Shown piece by piece: positions 9,243 to 17,885 of a stretch of DNA of 64,000 nucleotides (positions are counted from its first letter, which is position 1; each line of letters opens with the position of its first letter). The translations under genes and the position numbers were made by a program. Origin of the DNA: Hyphobacterium sp. CCMP332 (GTDB taxonomy: Bacteria > Bacteroidota > Bacteroidia > Cytophagales > CCMP332); NCBI GenBank assembly GCA_014323545.1, contig CP058647.1:3078001-3142000 (forward strand), written 5' to 3'. Under the pieces are notes generated by a model that saw only the letters and a program-made list of their open reading frames with translations, was not told the origin of the DNA and did not search any database.

Positions 9243-9926
9243 ATGGGAAAACGCCTGTCGCTTAATATAGATTTAAATCAAGCTCCTCGTATTTACGCCA
9301 AACGGTGGGATACTACAGAAAATAATGTTATTTATTCTGATAAGCTTAAAAGAGCTATTGATTTCATTCTATCACTACTTTTTATCATTACTATTGGCTG
9401 GTTTATTCTTCCATTAATTGCAATATTAATTTCAATCGATTCTAAAGGCCCTGTATTTTTTAGGCAATTGAGAAATGGCTACAAGGGAAAGAAATTTTAT
9501 TGTTTGAAATTCAGAACAATGTATTACCCTTGCGAGCAGCAATTTCAACAAGCTAAAAAGAACGATTCCAGAATTACAGGAATAGGCAAATTGCTTAGAA
9601 AAACCAGTTTAGATGAACTGCCTCAAATTTTTAATATTTTGAATGGAGATATGTCATTGGTAGGCCCAAGGCCACATCCTATTCCTCTGGATGATGAGTA
9701 TTCGGAAAAAATCGGGTCTTATTTGAAAAGATATGAAAGCAAACCCGGCTTAACAGGTTTAGCTCAAATTAAAGGTTTTCGAGGAGAGACTGCAACAGAT
9801 TACGATATGAAAAACAGATTGCGCATGGATTTGGTATATGTCAAGCGCAGAAATGTTTTAATGGATATTGGTATTATTTTCAAATCGTTTCTATTAATTT
9901 TCAAAGGTGGTCCAAACGCCTTTTAG
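9243..9926 (+). CDS. Initiating sugar-phosphate transferase (WbaP/WcaJ-type, Bac_transf)
   Basis: This membrane enzyme moves a sugar-1-phosphate from a nucleotide sugar to undecaprenyl phosphate, starting a surface glycan repeat unit. The single TM helix is at about residues 37-62, followed by the conserved SIDSKGPVFFRQLRNG, the catalytic KFRTM segment, the KTSLDELPQ motif and the MSLVGPRP motif. It is the short, single-TM form (227 residues). The 3' end overlaps the following O-antigen ligase-like gene by 20 bases, so they form a unit. Together with the genes at 5029-8910 it makes a compact polysaccharide locus, although no other classical glycosyltransferases are present here. Confidence 0.92.
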   Translation: MGKRLSLNIDLNQAPRIYAKRWDTTENNVIYSDKLKRAIDFILSLLFIITIGWFILPLIAILISIDSKGPVFFRQLRNGYKGKKFYCLKFRTMYYPCEQQFQQAKKNDSRITGIGKLLRKTSLDELPQIFNILNGDMSLVGPRPHPIPLDDEYSEKIGSYLKRYESKPGLTGLAQIKGFRGETATDYDMKNRLRMDLVYVKRRNVLMDIGIIFKSFLLIFKGGPNAF

Positions 9927-11214
9927 AAAAATAGAAGGATATATTGATAAAGGCTATCTATTATCACTTTTTGTAATAGCTCTAACCTTACCAATAAGTC
10001 CTTTTTTTCTTCAGAATATTTTATCATACAGTACAATTCTGTTCCTGATTTTTTCTCTCGGAAAGATCTTTATAAATAAAGATTTTTCATTAAAAGAGAA
10101 TAAAATATCTCTTACTCTGTTCTCTTCTATTTTTTTATGGTGGGCATTCGGAATTCTATATTCTGAAAATATTAATTCTGCCTTTCGCCTACTGGAAACC
10201 AAATTGGGACTTCTGTTAATTCCATTTTTTATATTGACAATTAGTCCTTTGAGTAAAAAGAATTTTAAATCCTTACTAAAGGCATATGCTTTAGGAATTA
10301 CAGTTTATATGCTTTTTTCATACCTGATGGTATTCATTCAAAATTATCAGTACAATGAATTTAAGCAAATAGTGTTTCCCTTCTATATGTATCACAGCCT
10401 GGTTCATTTTATTGGAATGCACGCTACTTACATGGCCATTCAGGTTGCGATGGCAATAATTATCGTTTTGGACATTAGTATAGATAATAAATTCAAAAAA
10501 TTATCAGTAAATATTTTGAATTTACTCTGGATATCATTCTTAATCTTTGTGTTGTTTAGTCTTACTGTCAAAATGATAATTTTGGCCTTTCTCCTTTCAT
10601 TGATAGTATTCATCTTTGTCAGAATAGGATTCAATCGCGCTTTAAAAATTATCTTGCCTTTATTATTGATAGGTCTTGTGTCAGTTTGGGTTTTGTCAGA
10701 TCATAAGCGATTCAAAGAACGCTTGGGATTAAATGAAAAAATATCCATTGAACACTATGGTATGGATCCGGAAAATAATAAGGGCAAATGGGGAAGTTTA
10801 AATATGCGAATTGCACTGGCAAAAATAAACCTGGAGGTGATAAAGAAAAATCCAGTTTTTGGTGTTGGAATTGGTGATGAGAAAGATGCAAGACTCAATG
10901 CTTACATGGCGTATGATTTTAAATTTGGGATAAACCATGGCTTCAATGAACACAATCAATATTTGAACTTATTACTAAGTGCAGGGATGGTTGGTCTATT
11001 TATTTTTATTATTGTTATTGCCTATCCGGTAGTCCTGGCGTTTAAATCTAAAGATGCAATTTACCTGGCTTATTTATCACTGATAATCATGTCTTTCCTT
11101 ACGGAGAATTATTTATCAAGACAAATCGGAGTAATGTTTTTTGCCTTCTTTCACAGCTTATTTTGGCAACAATTGTCATACGCGAATAAAACTATTCAGT
11201 CAAATTCTGTGTAA
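9907..11214 (+). CDS. O-antigen ligase-family membrane protein
   Basis: A 435-residue polytopic protein with about eleven hydrophobic segments. Near the C-terminus the family motif appears as VFGVGIGDEKDARLN and GFNEHNQYLNLLLSAGMVGL, with the conserved H-N-x-x-L. It should act on lipid-linked glycan at the periplasmic side of the inner membrane as a ligase or polymerase. The first available start is a GTG at 9907 that lies inside the sugar transferase gene (20-base overlap); an internal start would remove part of the first hydrophobic helix, so I keep the GTG. It differs clearly from the paralogue at 5995. Confidence 0.84.
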   Translation: MVQTPFRKIEGYIDKGYLLSLFVIALTLPISPFFLQNILSYSTILFLIFSLGKIFINKDFSLKENKISLTLFSSIFLWWAFGILYSENINSAFRLLETKLGLLLIPFFILTISPLSKKNFKSLLKAYALGITVYMLFSYLMVFIQNYQYNEFKQIVFPFYMYHSLVHFIGMHATYMAIQVAMAIIIVLDISIDNKFKKLSVNILNLLWISFLIFVLFSLTVKMIILAFLLSLIVFIFVRIGFNRALKIILPLLLIGLVSVWVLSDHKRFKERLGLNEKISIEHYGMDPENNKGKWGSLNMRIALAKINLEVIKKNPVFGVGIGDEKDARLNAYMAYDFKFGINHGFNEHNQYLNLLLSAGMVGLFIFIIVIAYPVVLAFKSKDAIYLAYLSLIIMSFLTENYLSRQIGVMFFAFFHSLFWQQLSYANKTIQSNSV

Positions 11215-11216
11215 TG

Positions 11217-11248
11217 TTTGTGAGGTTTTTAAGCTAAACTTACTTTTG
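11217..11248 (+). promoter_or_regulatory. Bacteroidota-type promoter of ribBA
   Basis: TTTG at 11217-11220, a 20-base spacer and TACTTTTG at 11241-11248 match the Bacteroidota consensus TTTG-N19-21-TANNTTTG. The start codon of ribBA follows 18 bases after the -7 box. The -33 box overlaps the stop region of the upstream gene. Confidence 0.6.
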
Positions 11249-11266
11249 TATAATTCAATATAGAAG

Positions 11267-12490
11267 ATGAATTCAGAAAAAATCAAATTAGATACTATAG
11301 AAGATGCCATTCAGGCTATTAAAAATGGTGAAGTGATAATAGTCGTCGATGATGAAGATCGCGAAAATGAGGGTGACTTTATTTGTGCAGCTGAAGCAAT
11401 AACTCCAGAGATCGTCAATTTTATGGCCACTCATGGTAGAGGCTTAATTTGTGCTCCATTAATTGAGGAACGCTGCGATGAACTGGAACTTGAATTAATG
11501 GTAGGTAAGAATACAGCATTGCATGCCACTCCATTTACGGTTTCTGTTGATTTGCTTGGCCATGGTTGTACTACTGGCATATCTGCAAGCGATAGATCCA
11601 AAACCATCATGGCTTTGGTTGATGATTCCACCACACCAAAAGATTTAGGAAGGCCCGGACACATATTTCCATTAAAAGCAAAATCAGGAGGGGTTTTACG
11701 GCGAACAGGTCATACAGAAGCATCCATTGATTTTGCCAGATTAGCCGGATTTAAACCAGCAGGGGTACTTGTTGAAATTATGAATGAAGACGGTACAATG
11801 GCCAGATTGCCTGATTTGAGAGAAGTGGCAGATAAATTTGACTTGAAACTGGTTACTATTCAGGATCTTATTGCCTATAGAATTAAAAAAGAAAGCCTGA
11901 TTAAAAAAGAGATTGAAGTTAATATGCCAACAAAATACGGTGATTTTCTCATGGTAGCTTATAAACAAATTAATTCCGGGGAAATTCATTTGGCAATGAC
12001 CAAGGGAAATTGGGACAAAAATGAGGAAGTGCTTGTAAGAGTTCATTCTTCCTGTGTCACTGGTGATATTTTTGGTTCCTTACGTTGCGATTGCGGAGAT
12101 CAGTTACAATCTGCTTTGAAAATGGTGGCCAAGAATGGGAAAGGCGTGGTTTTGTATATGAATCAGGAAGGCCGGGGAATTGGCTTATTAAACAAACTAA
12201 AAGCATATAAACTACAGGAAGAAGGCCTTGATACTGTGGAAGCCAATCTAAAACTGGGATTTGATATGGATCAAAGGGATTATGGCGTAGGAGCACAAAT
12301 ATTGCGAGACCTTGGGATTCGTAAAATGCGTTTAATCAGCAATAATCCAAATAAAAGAGCCGGATTAATGGGCTATGGCTTAGAAATTGTAGAAAAGGTA
12401 GCAATTGAAGTTTGCCCGAACCCACACAATCAAAATTATCTTAAAACAAAACGAGATAAGATGGGTCATGAGATCCTGAAAAATGAATAG
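11267..12490 (+). CDS. ribBA: Bifunctional DHBP synthase / GTP cyclohydrolase II
   Basis: This cytosolic fusion catalyses the two entry reactions of riboflavin synthesis: ribulose 5-phosphate to 3,4-dihydroxy-2-butanone 4-phosphate, and GTP to the pyrimidine precursor. The RibB half (about 5-205) shows [24 protein letters not shown] and the [13 protein letters not shown] segment. The RibA half (about 208-405) shows the zinc-binding cysteines in [18 protein letters not shown] and the GRGIGL and [12 protein letters not shown] motifs. Both active-site sets look complete. It heads a dense run of genes to 16314. I see no FMN riboswitch in the short leader. Confidence 0.97.
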   Translation: MNSEKIKLDTIEDAIQAIKNGEVIIVVDDEDRENEGDFICAAEAITPEIVNFMATHGRGLICAPLIEERCDELELELMVGKNTALHATPFTVSVDLLGHGCTTGISASDRSKTIMALVDDSTTPKDLGRPGHIFPLKAKSGGVLRRTGHTEASIDFARLAGFKPAGVLVEIMNEDGTMARLPDLREVADKFDLKLVTIQDLIAYRIKKESLIKKEIEVNMPTKYGDFLMVAYKQINSGEIHLAMTKGNWDKNEEVLVRVHSSCVTGDIFGSLRCDCGDQLQSALKMVAKNGKGVVLYMNQEGRGIGLLNKLKAYKLQEEGLDTVEANLKLGFDMDQRDYGVGAQILRDLGIRKMRLISNNPNKRAGLMGYGLEIVEKVAIEVCPNPHNQNYLKTKRDKMGHEILKNE

Positions 12491-13139
12491 GTTTTTTTTA
12501 ATTATATTAATTATAATCTCTGTTGTTAATTCTGGTAAATCTCAGGAGCTCAGCACCGACATATGGCATGAGGGGACAATCGTATTAAAAACCAATGACA
12601 CTTTAAGGGGAGTTGTAAAATACAACATCGAAGAAAATATTTTACAGTACAGGTATTCAAACAAGATGATCACTCTTTCGCCCAATAAAATCATCTCCTT
12701 CTATTTTTACGATGAATTAATTAAAGCAAACAGGTATTTTAGATCCCTTGAATACAGTCCGTATTCCAGCTATAAGCCGGAAATGTTTTTTGAAGTATTG
12801 GTAGTTGGGAATCTTTCGCTTTTGGCAAGGGAATATATTTCTTATGAAACCAGAATGATCAACGATCCATTTCTAACCAATGACCCATACTATAATATGT
12901 ATGCGAACTCAGCCTCAAACTATGTTACGAGAAGGGTTATCAATTATCATTTCTATTTTTTTAATCACAATAGCAAAAATCAAAATGTAATCCTATACAA
13001 GGAAAAGAAAAAAGATTTGTATCGATTGATGAACGATAAACAAGACGAAATAAAACAGTTTATTAAGGAGAAAAAAATACTTTATAATACCAGAAAAGGA
13101 CTTAGTGTTATTACAGAATATTACAACTCACTAAAATAA
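12483..13139 (+). CDS. Secreted or periplasmic protein of unknown function
   Basis: I do not recognise a named family. The first 20 residues form a signal peptide ([20 protein letters not shown], then QELSTD), so the product is exported. The mature protein of about 198 residues is rich in aromatic residues and lysine, with a beta-rich N-terminal half ([20 protein letters not shown]) typical of small Bacteroidota exported proteins that respond to no known ligand. The start overlaps the ribBA stop by eight bases and the stop is one base from surE, so it is within the ribBA-surE-rnhB unit. The location does not indicate its job. Confidence 0.7.
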   Translation: MNRFFLIILIIISVVNSGKSQELSTDIWHEGTIVLKTNDTLRGVVKYNIEENILQYRYSNKMITLSPNKIISFYFYDELIKANRYFRSLEYSPYSSYKPEMFFEVLVVGNLSLLAREYISYETRMINDPFLTNDPYYNMYANSASNYVTRRVINYHFYFFNHNSKNQNVILYKEKKKDLYRLMNDKQDEIKQFIKEKKILYNTRKGLSVITEYYNSLK

Positions 13140-13140
13140 A

Positions 13141-13914
13141 ATGGCAAACAAACCATTAATATTAATTTCCAACGATGATGGAATTACTGCTCCAGGAATA
13201 AGAGTATTGGTAGAAGAAATGAAGAAGTTGGGAGAGGTCATTGTCGTTGCTCCGAACAGCCCCCAATCGGGCATGGGACATGCCATTACAATAGGAGAAA
13301 CCTTAAGACTGGTCAAATCAAATATATTTGAGGGTGTCCCTGCATATGAATGTTCAGGTACTCCGGCCGATTGCATTAAACTGGCTAAACATCACATTCT
13401 AAATGATAGAAATCCCGATTTGGTTGTCAGCGGCGTTAACCATGGCAGCAATACCTCTGTTAGTGTATTGTATTCGGGCACCATGTCTGCGGCAATAGAG
13501 GCGGCCATAGAAGGCCTTCCAGCCATTGGATTTTCATTGTGTGATTACAGCCATGAAGCCAGTTTTGAACACGTACGAAAGTATATTTACCGCATTGCTG
13601 AATATGTTTTAAAGAATGGCCTGGAAGAAGGTGTCGCATTAAATGTAAATTTCCCACCCGAGAAAAAAGAAAGCATTAAGGGCTTGAGAATTAGCAGACA
13701 GGCAATCGCTAAATGGAAGGAAGCATTCGATGAAAGAGTTGATCCACAGGGCCAAACCTATTTCTGGTTAACCGGTAGATTTATAAATAATGACCTAAGT
13801 GAGGAAACGGATGAATGGGCCATTGCCAACAATTATGTGTCTGTAGTACCTTGTCATTATGATTTAACAGCTTACAAATCAGTGGACAATTTGAAGATTA
13901 AACTGAAAATTTGA
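13141..13914 (+). CDS. surE: 5'/3'-nucleotidase SurE
   Basis: SurE is a metal-dependent phosphatase that removes phosphate from nucleoside monophosphates and is linked to stationary-phase survival. The signature is complete: LISNDDGITAPGIRVL at the N-terminus with the paired metal-binding aspartates, APNSPQSGMGHAITI, YECSGTPADCIKL and SGVNHGSN. Length of 257 is normal. The TGA stop lies inside the TTGA that also holds the start of rnhB, so translation of the two is coupled. Confidence 0.97.
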   Translation: MANKPLILISNDDGITAPGIRVLVEEMKKLGEVIVVAPNSPQSGMGHAITIGETLRLVKSNIFEGVPAYECSGTPADCIKLAKHHILNDRNPDLVVSGVNHGSNTSVSVLYSGTMSAAIEAAIEGLPAIGFSLCDYSHEASFEHVRKYIYRIAEYVLKNGLEEGVALNVNFPPEKKESIKGLRISRQAIAKWKEAFDERVDPQGQTYFWLTGRFINNDLSEETDEWAIANNYVSVVPCHYDLTAYKSVDNLKIKLKI

Positions 13915-14513
13915 GCCTCAGTTACTCATTTTCCAAAAATCAAATTGAAGTTGGACTTGATGAAGCGGGCAGAGGTTGCCTGGCCGGTCCGGTTTTTGCC
14001 GCTGCAGTTATTTTAAAACCTGATATTGAAATAGCGGGTCTAAACGATTCCAAGAAACTAAGTGAAAAAGAGCGGTATCGTTTAGAAGAAGAAATAAAAG
14101 ATTGTGCTGAATATTTTGCTATTGAAATGTGTGACAATTATGAAATTGATGAATTAAACATTTTAAAAGCTTCAATTAGGGCTATGCATAAATGTCTCGA
14201 TACATTAAACTCTAAAGTTGAATTGATTCTTGTCGATGGAAATCAATTCCATAATTACTGCGATATTCCATTTAAAACCATTATAAAAGGGGATTCTAAA
14301 TTTGCGAGCATAGCAGCAGCTTCTATTTTAGCTAAATGTGCCAGAGACAGATTTATGGAATCAATTCACAATGAATTTGAAGTTTATAACTGGAAAAAAA
14401 ACAAGGGGTATCCTACAATTGAACACCGAAAAGCAATTCGGGAATTTGGTACTTGTTCATACCACAGAAAAAGTTTTAAATTACTTCCCGATTCACAATT
14501 AGATATTTTTTAA
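13911..14513 (+). CDS. rnhB: Ribonuclease HII
   Basis: RNase HII removes ribonucleotides from DNA and RNA primers in the cytosol. The active-site motif VGLDEAGRGCLAGPV is at residues 13-27, KKLSEKER follows, and the second acidic site is in ELILVDGN. The KGYPTIEHRKAI segment near the end is also diagnostic. The best start is a TTG at 13911 overlapping the surE stop as TTGA; no ATG lies close upstream of the catalytic motif. The 200-residue length is usual. It belongs to the compact surE-rnhB-gcvT run. Confidence 0.96.
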   Translation: MSLSYSFSKNQIEVGLDEAGRGCLAGPVFAAAVILKPDIEIAGLNDSKKLSEKERYRLEEEIKDCAEYFAIEMCDNYEIDELNILKASIRAMHKCLDTLNSKVELILVDGNQFHNYCDIPFKTIIKGDSKFASIAAASILAKCARDRFMESIHNEFEVYNWKKNKGYPTIEHRKAIREFGTCSYHRKSFKLLPDSQLDIF

Positions 14514-14516
14514 TAA

Positions 14517-15599
14517 ATGGGTATAAAAAAAATAACACTTTACGACACTCATAAAAATTTAGGTGCTAAGCTAATTGAGTTTGCGGGATATGAAATGCCC
14601 GTGAGGTATTCATCCGATATTGAAGAACATATGAAGGTTAGAGAGGGAGTAGGTATTTTTGACGTCTCTCATATGGGGGAATTTTGGATTGAAGGAGATT
14701 CAGCCTTTGACCTTGTTCAATATGCAACGAGCAATGATGTTTCAAAACTTAGCGATGGCAAAGTTCAATACTCATGTTTACCTAATGATCATGGTGGTAT
14801 CGTTGATGATTTGCTGGTCTACAGAATTTCTGAATCAAGTTATATGCTGGTTGTAAATGCAAGCAATATTGAAAAAGACTGGAACCGACTAGTTGATTTG
14901 AACAAGCAATTTGGAGCAAAAATGAGTAATAGGTCTGATGATTATTCACTTTTTGCTGTTCAGGGCCCAAAAGCAATAGAAGTACTCCAAAAGCTATGTT
15001 CAGTTGACCTACGTGAGATTCCCTATTACAATTTTAGAATTGATGAATTTGCCAAAAAATCGGACGTTATAATTTCAGCAACCGGATATACAGGTTCGGG
15101 AGGATTTGAAATTTATGTTAAGAATGAAGATGCCAAAGAGGTATGGGATGCTATAATGCAGGCCGGGCAAAATTTTCAAATTGCGCCGATAGGATTAGGG
15201 GCGCGTGATACCTTGCGTCTTGAAATGGGATTTTGCTTGTATGGCAATGACATTAATGACTCTACAAGTCCACTGGAAGCAGGCCTGGGTTGGATTACTA
15301 AACCGGATACCAATTTTGTGGCAAGTGAATTAATTCTAAAGCAAAAAGCGGAAGGATTAAAACGTAAACTGGTTGGATTTAAAATGCTTGAACGGGGGAT
15401 TCCGAGACATGGATATGACATTGAAATAGAAAATGAAATTGTTGGCCAGGTGACCTCAGGCAGTCAATCACCGGTATTGAATTGCGGAATTGGAATGGGC
15501 TATATACCTTTTGGTAAACATAAGGCAGGAACAGAAATATTCATAAAAGTGAGAAACAGATCCCTCAAAGCAGAGATTGTTAAATTACCATTTATCTAA
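14517..15599 (+). CDS. gcvT: Glycine cleavage system T protein (aminomethyltransferase)
   Basis: GcvT transfers the methylene group from the aminomethyl-lipoyl H protein to tetrahydrofolate, releasing ammonia. Recognisable segments are TLYDTHKNLGAKLIEFAGYEMP, VGIFDVSHMGEF, the folate-binding YTGSGGFEIYV, LGARDTLRLEMGFCLYGNDI and the C-terminal barrel (VGFKMLERGIPRHGYDI). The 360-residue length is normal. It begins three bases after the rnhB stop. The genes for the H and P proteins are not in this window, which is common in this phylum. Confidence 0.97.
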   Translation: MGIKKITLYDTHKNLGAKLIEFAGYEMPVRYSSDIEEHMKVREGVGIFDVSHMGEFWIEGDSAFDLVQYATSNDVSKLSDGKVQYSCLPNDHGGIVDDLLVYRISESSYMLVVNASNIEKDWNRLVDLNKQFGAKMSNRSDDYSLFAVQGPKAIEVLQKLCSVDLREIPYYNFRIDEFAKKSDVIISATGYTGSGGFEIYVKNEDAKEVWDAIMQAGQNFQIAPIGLGARDTLRLEMGFCLYGNDINDSTSPLEAGLGWITKPDTNFVASELILKQKAEGLKRKLVGFKMLERGIPRHGYDIEIENEIVGQVTSGSQSPVLNCGIGMGYIPFGKHKAGTEIFIKVRNRSLKAEIVKLPFI

Positions 15600-15600
15600 T

Positions 15601-16314
15601 ATGTCATCAGTTTCGGTATGCCTCAGCACAGACTTAATTGCGCATCATGGCGATATTAGTGAAAAACAAGTAGTTATAATTGATATTCTAAGAGCTACTT
15701 CTTGTATGCTTAGTGCTTTTATGGAGGGTGCAGAGCATATTAAAGCATTTGATGATCTTGATAAATGCAGGATTATGAAATCAGAGGGGTATTTAATTGC
15801 CGGAGAAAGGGAGGGAAAAAAAGTTGAAGACTTCGATTTAGGTAATTCTCCTTATGATTATATAGATTTTGGGGTAAAGGGTAAGAAAATAGCGATGACT
15901 ACTACCAATGGCACCAAAGCACTTATAAAATCTTCGTCTTCTAAAAATATTTATATAGGGTCTTTTATAAATGCTCAAGCAGTTGCCGATAAATTAAAAA
16001 ATGGAAATTCCGAAGTACTTTTATTTTGTGCTGGATGGAAAGGACGGCCAAATTCGGAAGACTCGCTTTTTGCCGGGATGATAATTTCGCACCTAATTGA
16101 ATCCAATTTTGGATTAGATGGGGATGAAGCGCTGATGTGCTTTGATTTCTACAAAAAGAATGAAAATAACATCTATAATGTCATAAAAAATTCAGCTCAT
16201 GCCAAACGCCTTGCTAAGCACACAGATATTCAAAAAGATCTTGAATATTGTTCTCAAATTAATAAAAGCAGACTTGTACCCGTTTTTACAAATAATGAAA
16301 TAAGACCGGCTTAA
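15601..16314 (+). CDS. comB: 2-phosphosulfolactate phosphatase family protein (ComB)
   Basis: The ComB family dephosphorylates 2-phosphosulfolactate, a step in coenzyme M synthesis in archaea; in bacteria it likely produces sulfolactate or acts on a related substrate. The motifs are DILRATSCMLSAF, AGEREGKKVEDFDLGNSP, MTTTNGTKAL and CAGWKGRPNSEDSLFAG. I chose the ATG at 15601, one base after the gcvT stop, over an in-frame ATG at 15577 inside gcvT. No other coenzyme M or sulfolactate gene is visible nearby, so the physiological role is uncertain. Its stop shares TTAA with the converging gene's stop. Confidence 0.88.
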   Translation: MSSVSVCLSTDLIAHHGDISEKQVVIIDILRATSCMLSAFMEGAEHIKAFDDLDKCRIMKSEGYLIAGEREGKKVEDFDLGNSPYDYIDFGVKGKKIAMTTTNGTKALIKSSSSKNIYIGSFINAQAVADKLKNGNSEVLLFCAGWKGRPNSEDSLFAGMIISHLIESNFGLDGDEALMCFDFYKKNENNIYNVIKNSAHAKRLAKHTDIQKDLEYCSQINKSRLVPVFTNNEIRPA

Positions 16315-16820
16315 TTTTTTGAATTGCTTTCTGTTTCCGCGGGTTTCTGATTTCCTTTTAATGCCTGGTTCATTAAATATTTCTCAGTCAGAGTTTCGAT
16401 GGGTTTTAGTAATAGAGCTATCAAACCTTTAAATAATAATCCAAGCCAAATATTATCCCCGATCTGGGCTTCTATTTGAGGTTCCAAAACACCTTCTGAA
16501 ATTAAGAATAGAGCTACTGCAACCAAAAGCACAATAGTAGTTGCTTTTCGTCCAACTCTGGCCTTAGTGAGCTCGTCTATTGTATTTTGAAGCTCTACAT
16601 TTTTATCCTGAAGTTTACCATTTAGATTGTTAAGCTTATTCTGAAGTCTGTCGCTGACTTTAGTAATGAGCATGCCCTGATCCAGAAGATCTTCATAGTA
16701 GTTTTTAATCTGAAGAAGTTCCTCCTTATATTCATCCTTAGAAACACCATCCTTTTCTAGAAATTCCTGAATGTGTTCTAATATGGCAGTTTCTTTTTCG
16801 AAAACATGCCTTTTTGCCAT
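16311..16820 (-). CDS. Coiled-coil membrane protein ending a SiaABC-like cluster (candidate output)
   Basis: I recognise no named family. Residues about 1-90 are charged and helical with strong heptad character (DRLQNKLNNLNGKLQDKNVE), then two hydrophobic segments follow at about 93-112 (TTIVLLVAVALFLISEG) and 123-143 (IWLGLLFKGLIALLLKPIE), leaving a short polar tail. So the coiled coil is cytoplasmic and membrane-tethered. It begins three bases after the siaC-like stop and is the last gene of the unit. In Pseudomonas aeruginosa the last gene of siaABCD encodes the diguanylate cyclase SiaD, which SiaC binds. No GGDEF domain exists here. I infer that this protein may be the partner of the SiaC-like protein. 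Confidence 0.75.
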   Translation of the reverse strand: MAKRHVFEKETAILEHIQEFLEKDGVSKDEYKEELLQIKNYYEDLLDQGMLITKVSDRLQNKLNNLNGKLQDKNVELQNTIDELTKARVGRKATTIVLLVAVALFLISEGVLEPQIEAQIGDNIWLGLLFKGLIALLLKPIETLTEKYLMNQALKGNQKPAETESNSKN

Positions 16821-16823
16821 AAA

Positions 16824-17210
16824 TTATTCCTCTTCTAGTTCAATAATCTCAAATGGGACATCTAATAGATCGCTGTAGTCTTCACCAGCTTCTTGCATAT
16901 CCTCGTCTTCTTCTTCGTAATACCAATTGATACTCACGTTTAATCCATCCTTAAACAAAGCATTGACTTTTTTGAAAATATCAAGAATACATTTTGAAGA
17001 ACTTGTGTTAAAATACTCTAATTGAATTTTCAGAGTAGTTTTCTCAGTCTTTGAATTACTACCGTACTGATCCAACCATTCCAGCAAAGGTCTGTAAAAT
17101 TCTATAGAGTTTTCAGGAGTAGATCTTCCTTTCAAAGCCAATGTACCAGTATCAGCGTTGAAATTTACATCAGGTGTATGATTGCTTCCTTCTATAATTA
17201 AATTATCCAT
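16824..17210 (-). CDS. siaC: SiaC-family regulatory phosphoprotein (DUF1987)
   Basis: This 128-residue protein matches the SiaC/DUF1987 family: an N-terminal beta region with TPDVNFNADTGTLALKGRS and PENSIEFYRPLLEWLDQY, then the LEYFNTSSSKCILDIF segment. In P. aeruginosa SiaC is phosphorylated on a threonine by SiaB and dephosphorylated by SiaA, and only the unphosphorylated form binds and activates SiaD. The Thr/Ser run in YFNTSSSK is where I expect the phosphosite. The C-terminus is extended and very acidic (EEEDEDMQEAGEDYSD). It lies between the kinase-like gene and the coiled-coil membrane protein with gaps of 12 and 3 bases. Confidence 0.87.
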   Translation of the reverse strand: MDNLIIEGSNHTPDVNFNADTGTLALKGRSTPENSIEFYRPLLEWLDQYGSNSKTEKTTLKIQLEYFNTSSSKCILDIFKKVNALFKDGLNVSINWYYEEEDEDMQEAGEDYSDLLDVPFEIIELEEE

Positions 17211-17222
17211 TTCTAAATTCTT

Positions 17223-17789
17223 TTATGCTTTCGGGATATTTATCTGAAAACTGAAAAATGAGTATTTGTCGTTGATTTCTTTAAACTTGTAATTCAATTT
17301 TTGTCCGGATTTTCTTGCTATATCAATAAATCCAAGACCTCCTCCTCCTTTTTCTGAGAATTTCTCATTGTCGAGTATCCTCTTATAAAGAGCGCGCAGT
17401 TCATCTTTTGTTGTAGAATTGATTTCATCCAACCAACCTTTTAATCCATTTACATTTTCTCCGGTAATATAGTTTCCGGTTGCGACGTGATAAGCGTCAT
17501 CATCGCTGAAAATAATGAGAATTGCACTTTTACGAAGGTAATCATGCTCATCCTTGTTAGGATCGGGTTGTGAATCACTAAAATCAATATGATGACAAAG
17601 ATTTTGCAAACATTCTACCAGAACGTTGTAAACCTTCTTTTTAGTTTTTCTACTATCTTCTAATTGCTCCAAACGACCTTCCATAATTTTCAAAATGGAA
17701 TCAATCAGGTCGAATGTCACTTCACCTTTGAATGTTAGCATGATGTTGTTATCATGCATTCTCTGGTATAAAGCGTAAAGATCGATCAT
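17223..17789 (-). CDS. siaB: SiaB-family protein kinase (DUF6272, GHKL-like)
   Basis: The 188-residue protein resembles SiaB, an atypical GHKL-fold kinase that phosphorylates SiaC. Visible parts are the N-terminal LMLTFKGEVTFDLI-like strand region (IMLTFKGEVTFDLI), an N-box-like helix VYNVLVECLQNLCHHID, and a glycine-rich GGGGLGFIDIARKSG that corresponds to the ATP-lid/G-box area. No receiver or sensor domain is attached, so input must come from partners, presumably the phosphatase encoded upstream. The 96-base gap before it is the largest inside the cluster and could hold a secondary promoter. Confidence 0.85.
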   Translation of the reverse strand: MIDLYALYQRMHDNNIMLTFKGEVTFDLIDSILKIMEGRLEQLEDSRKTKKKVYNVLVECLQNLCHHIDFSDSQPDPNKDEHDYLRKSAILIIFSDDDAYHVATGNYITGENVNGLKGWLDEINSTTKDELRALYKRILDNEKFSEKGGGGLGFIDIARKSGQKLNYKFKEINDKYSFFSFQINIPKA

Positions 17790-17885
17790 CGGTTAAATAC
17801 GATTTTATGAGTACTCAGAACCACTACTAAACTGTGTACCTACACATATTAAGGCTCCAATATAATTTAATTTTTTCAATTTAAA

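Noticed and set aside
5995-11214. Complete capsule or O-antigen operon
   Set aside because: There are too few classical glycosyltransferases and no Wza/Wzc or flippase within the locus, so only a partial or minimal polysaccharide locus can be claimed.
12057-12296. Minus-strand frame inside ribBA
   Set aside because: It opposes the zinc-binding part of the RibA domain and has no family features.
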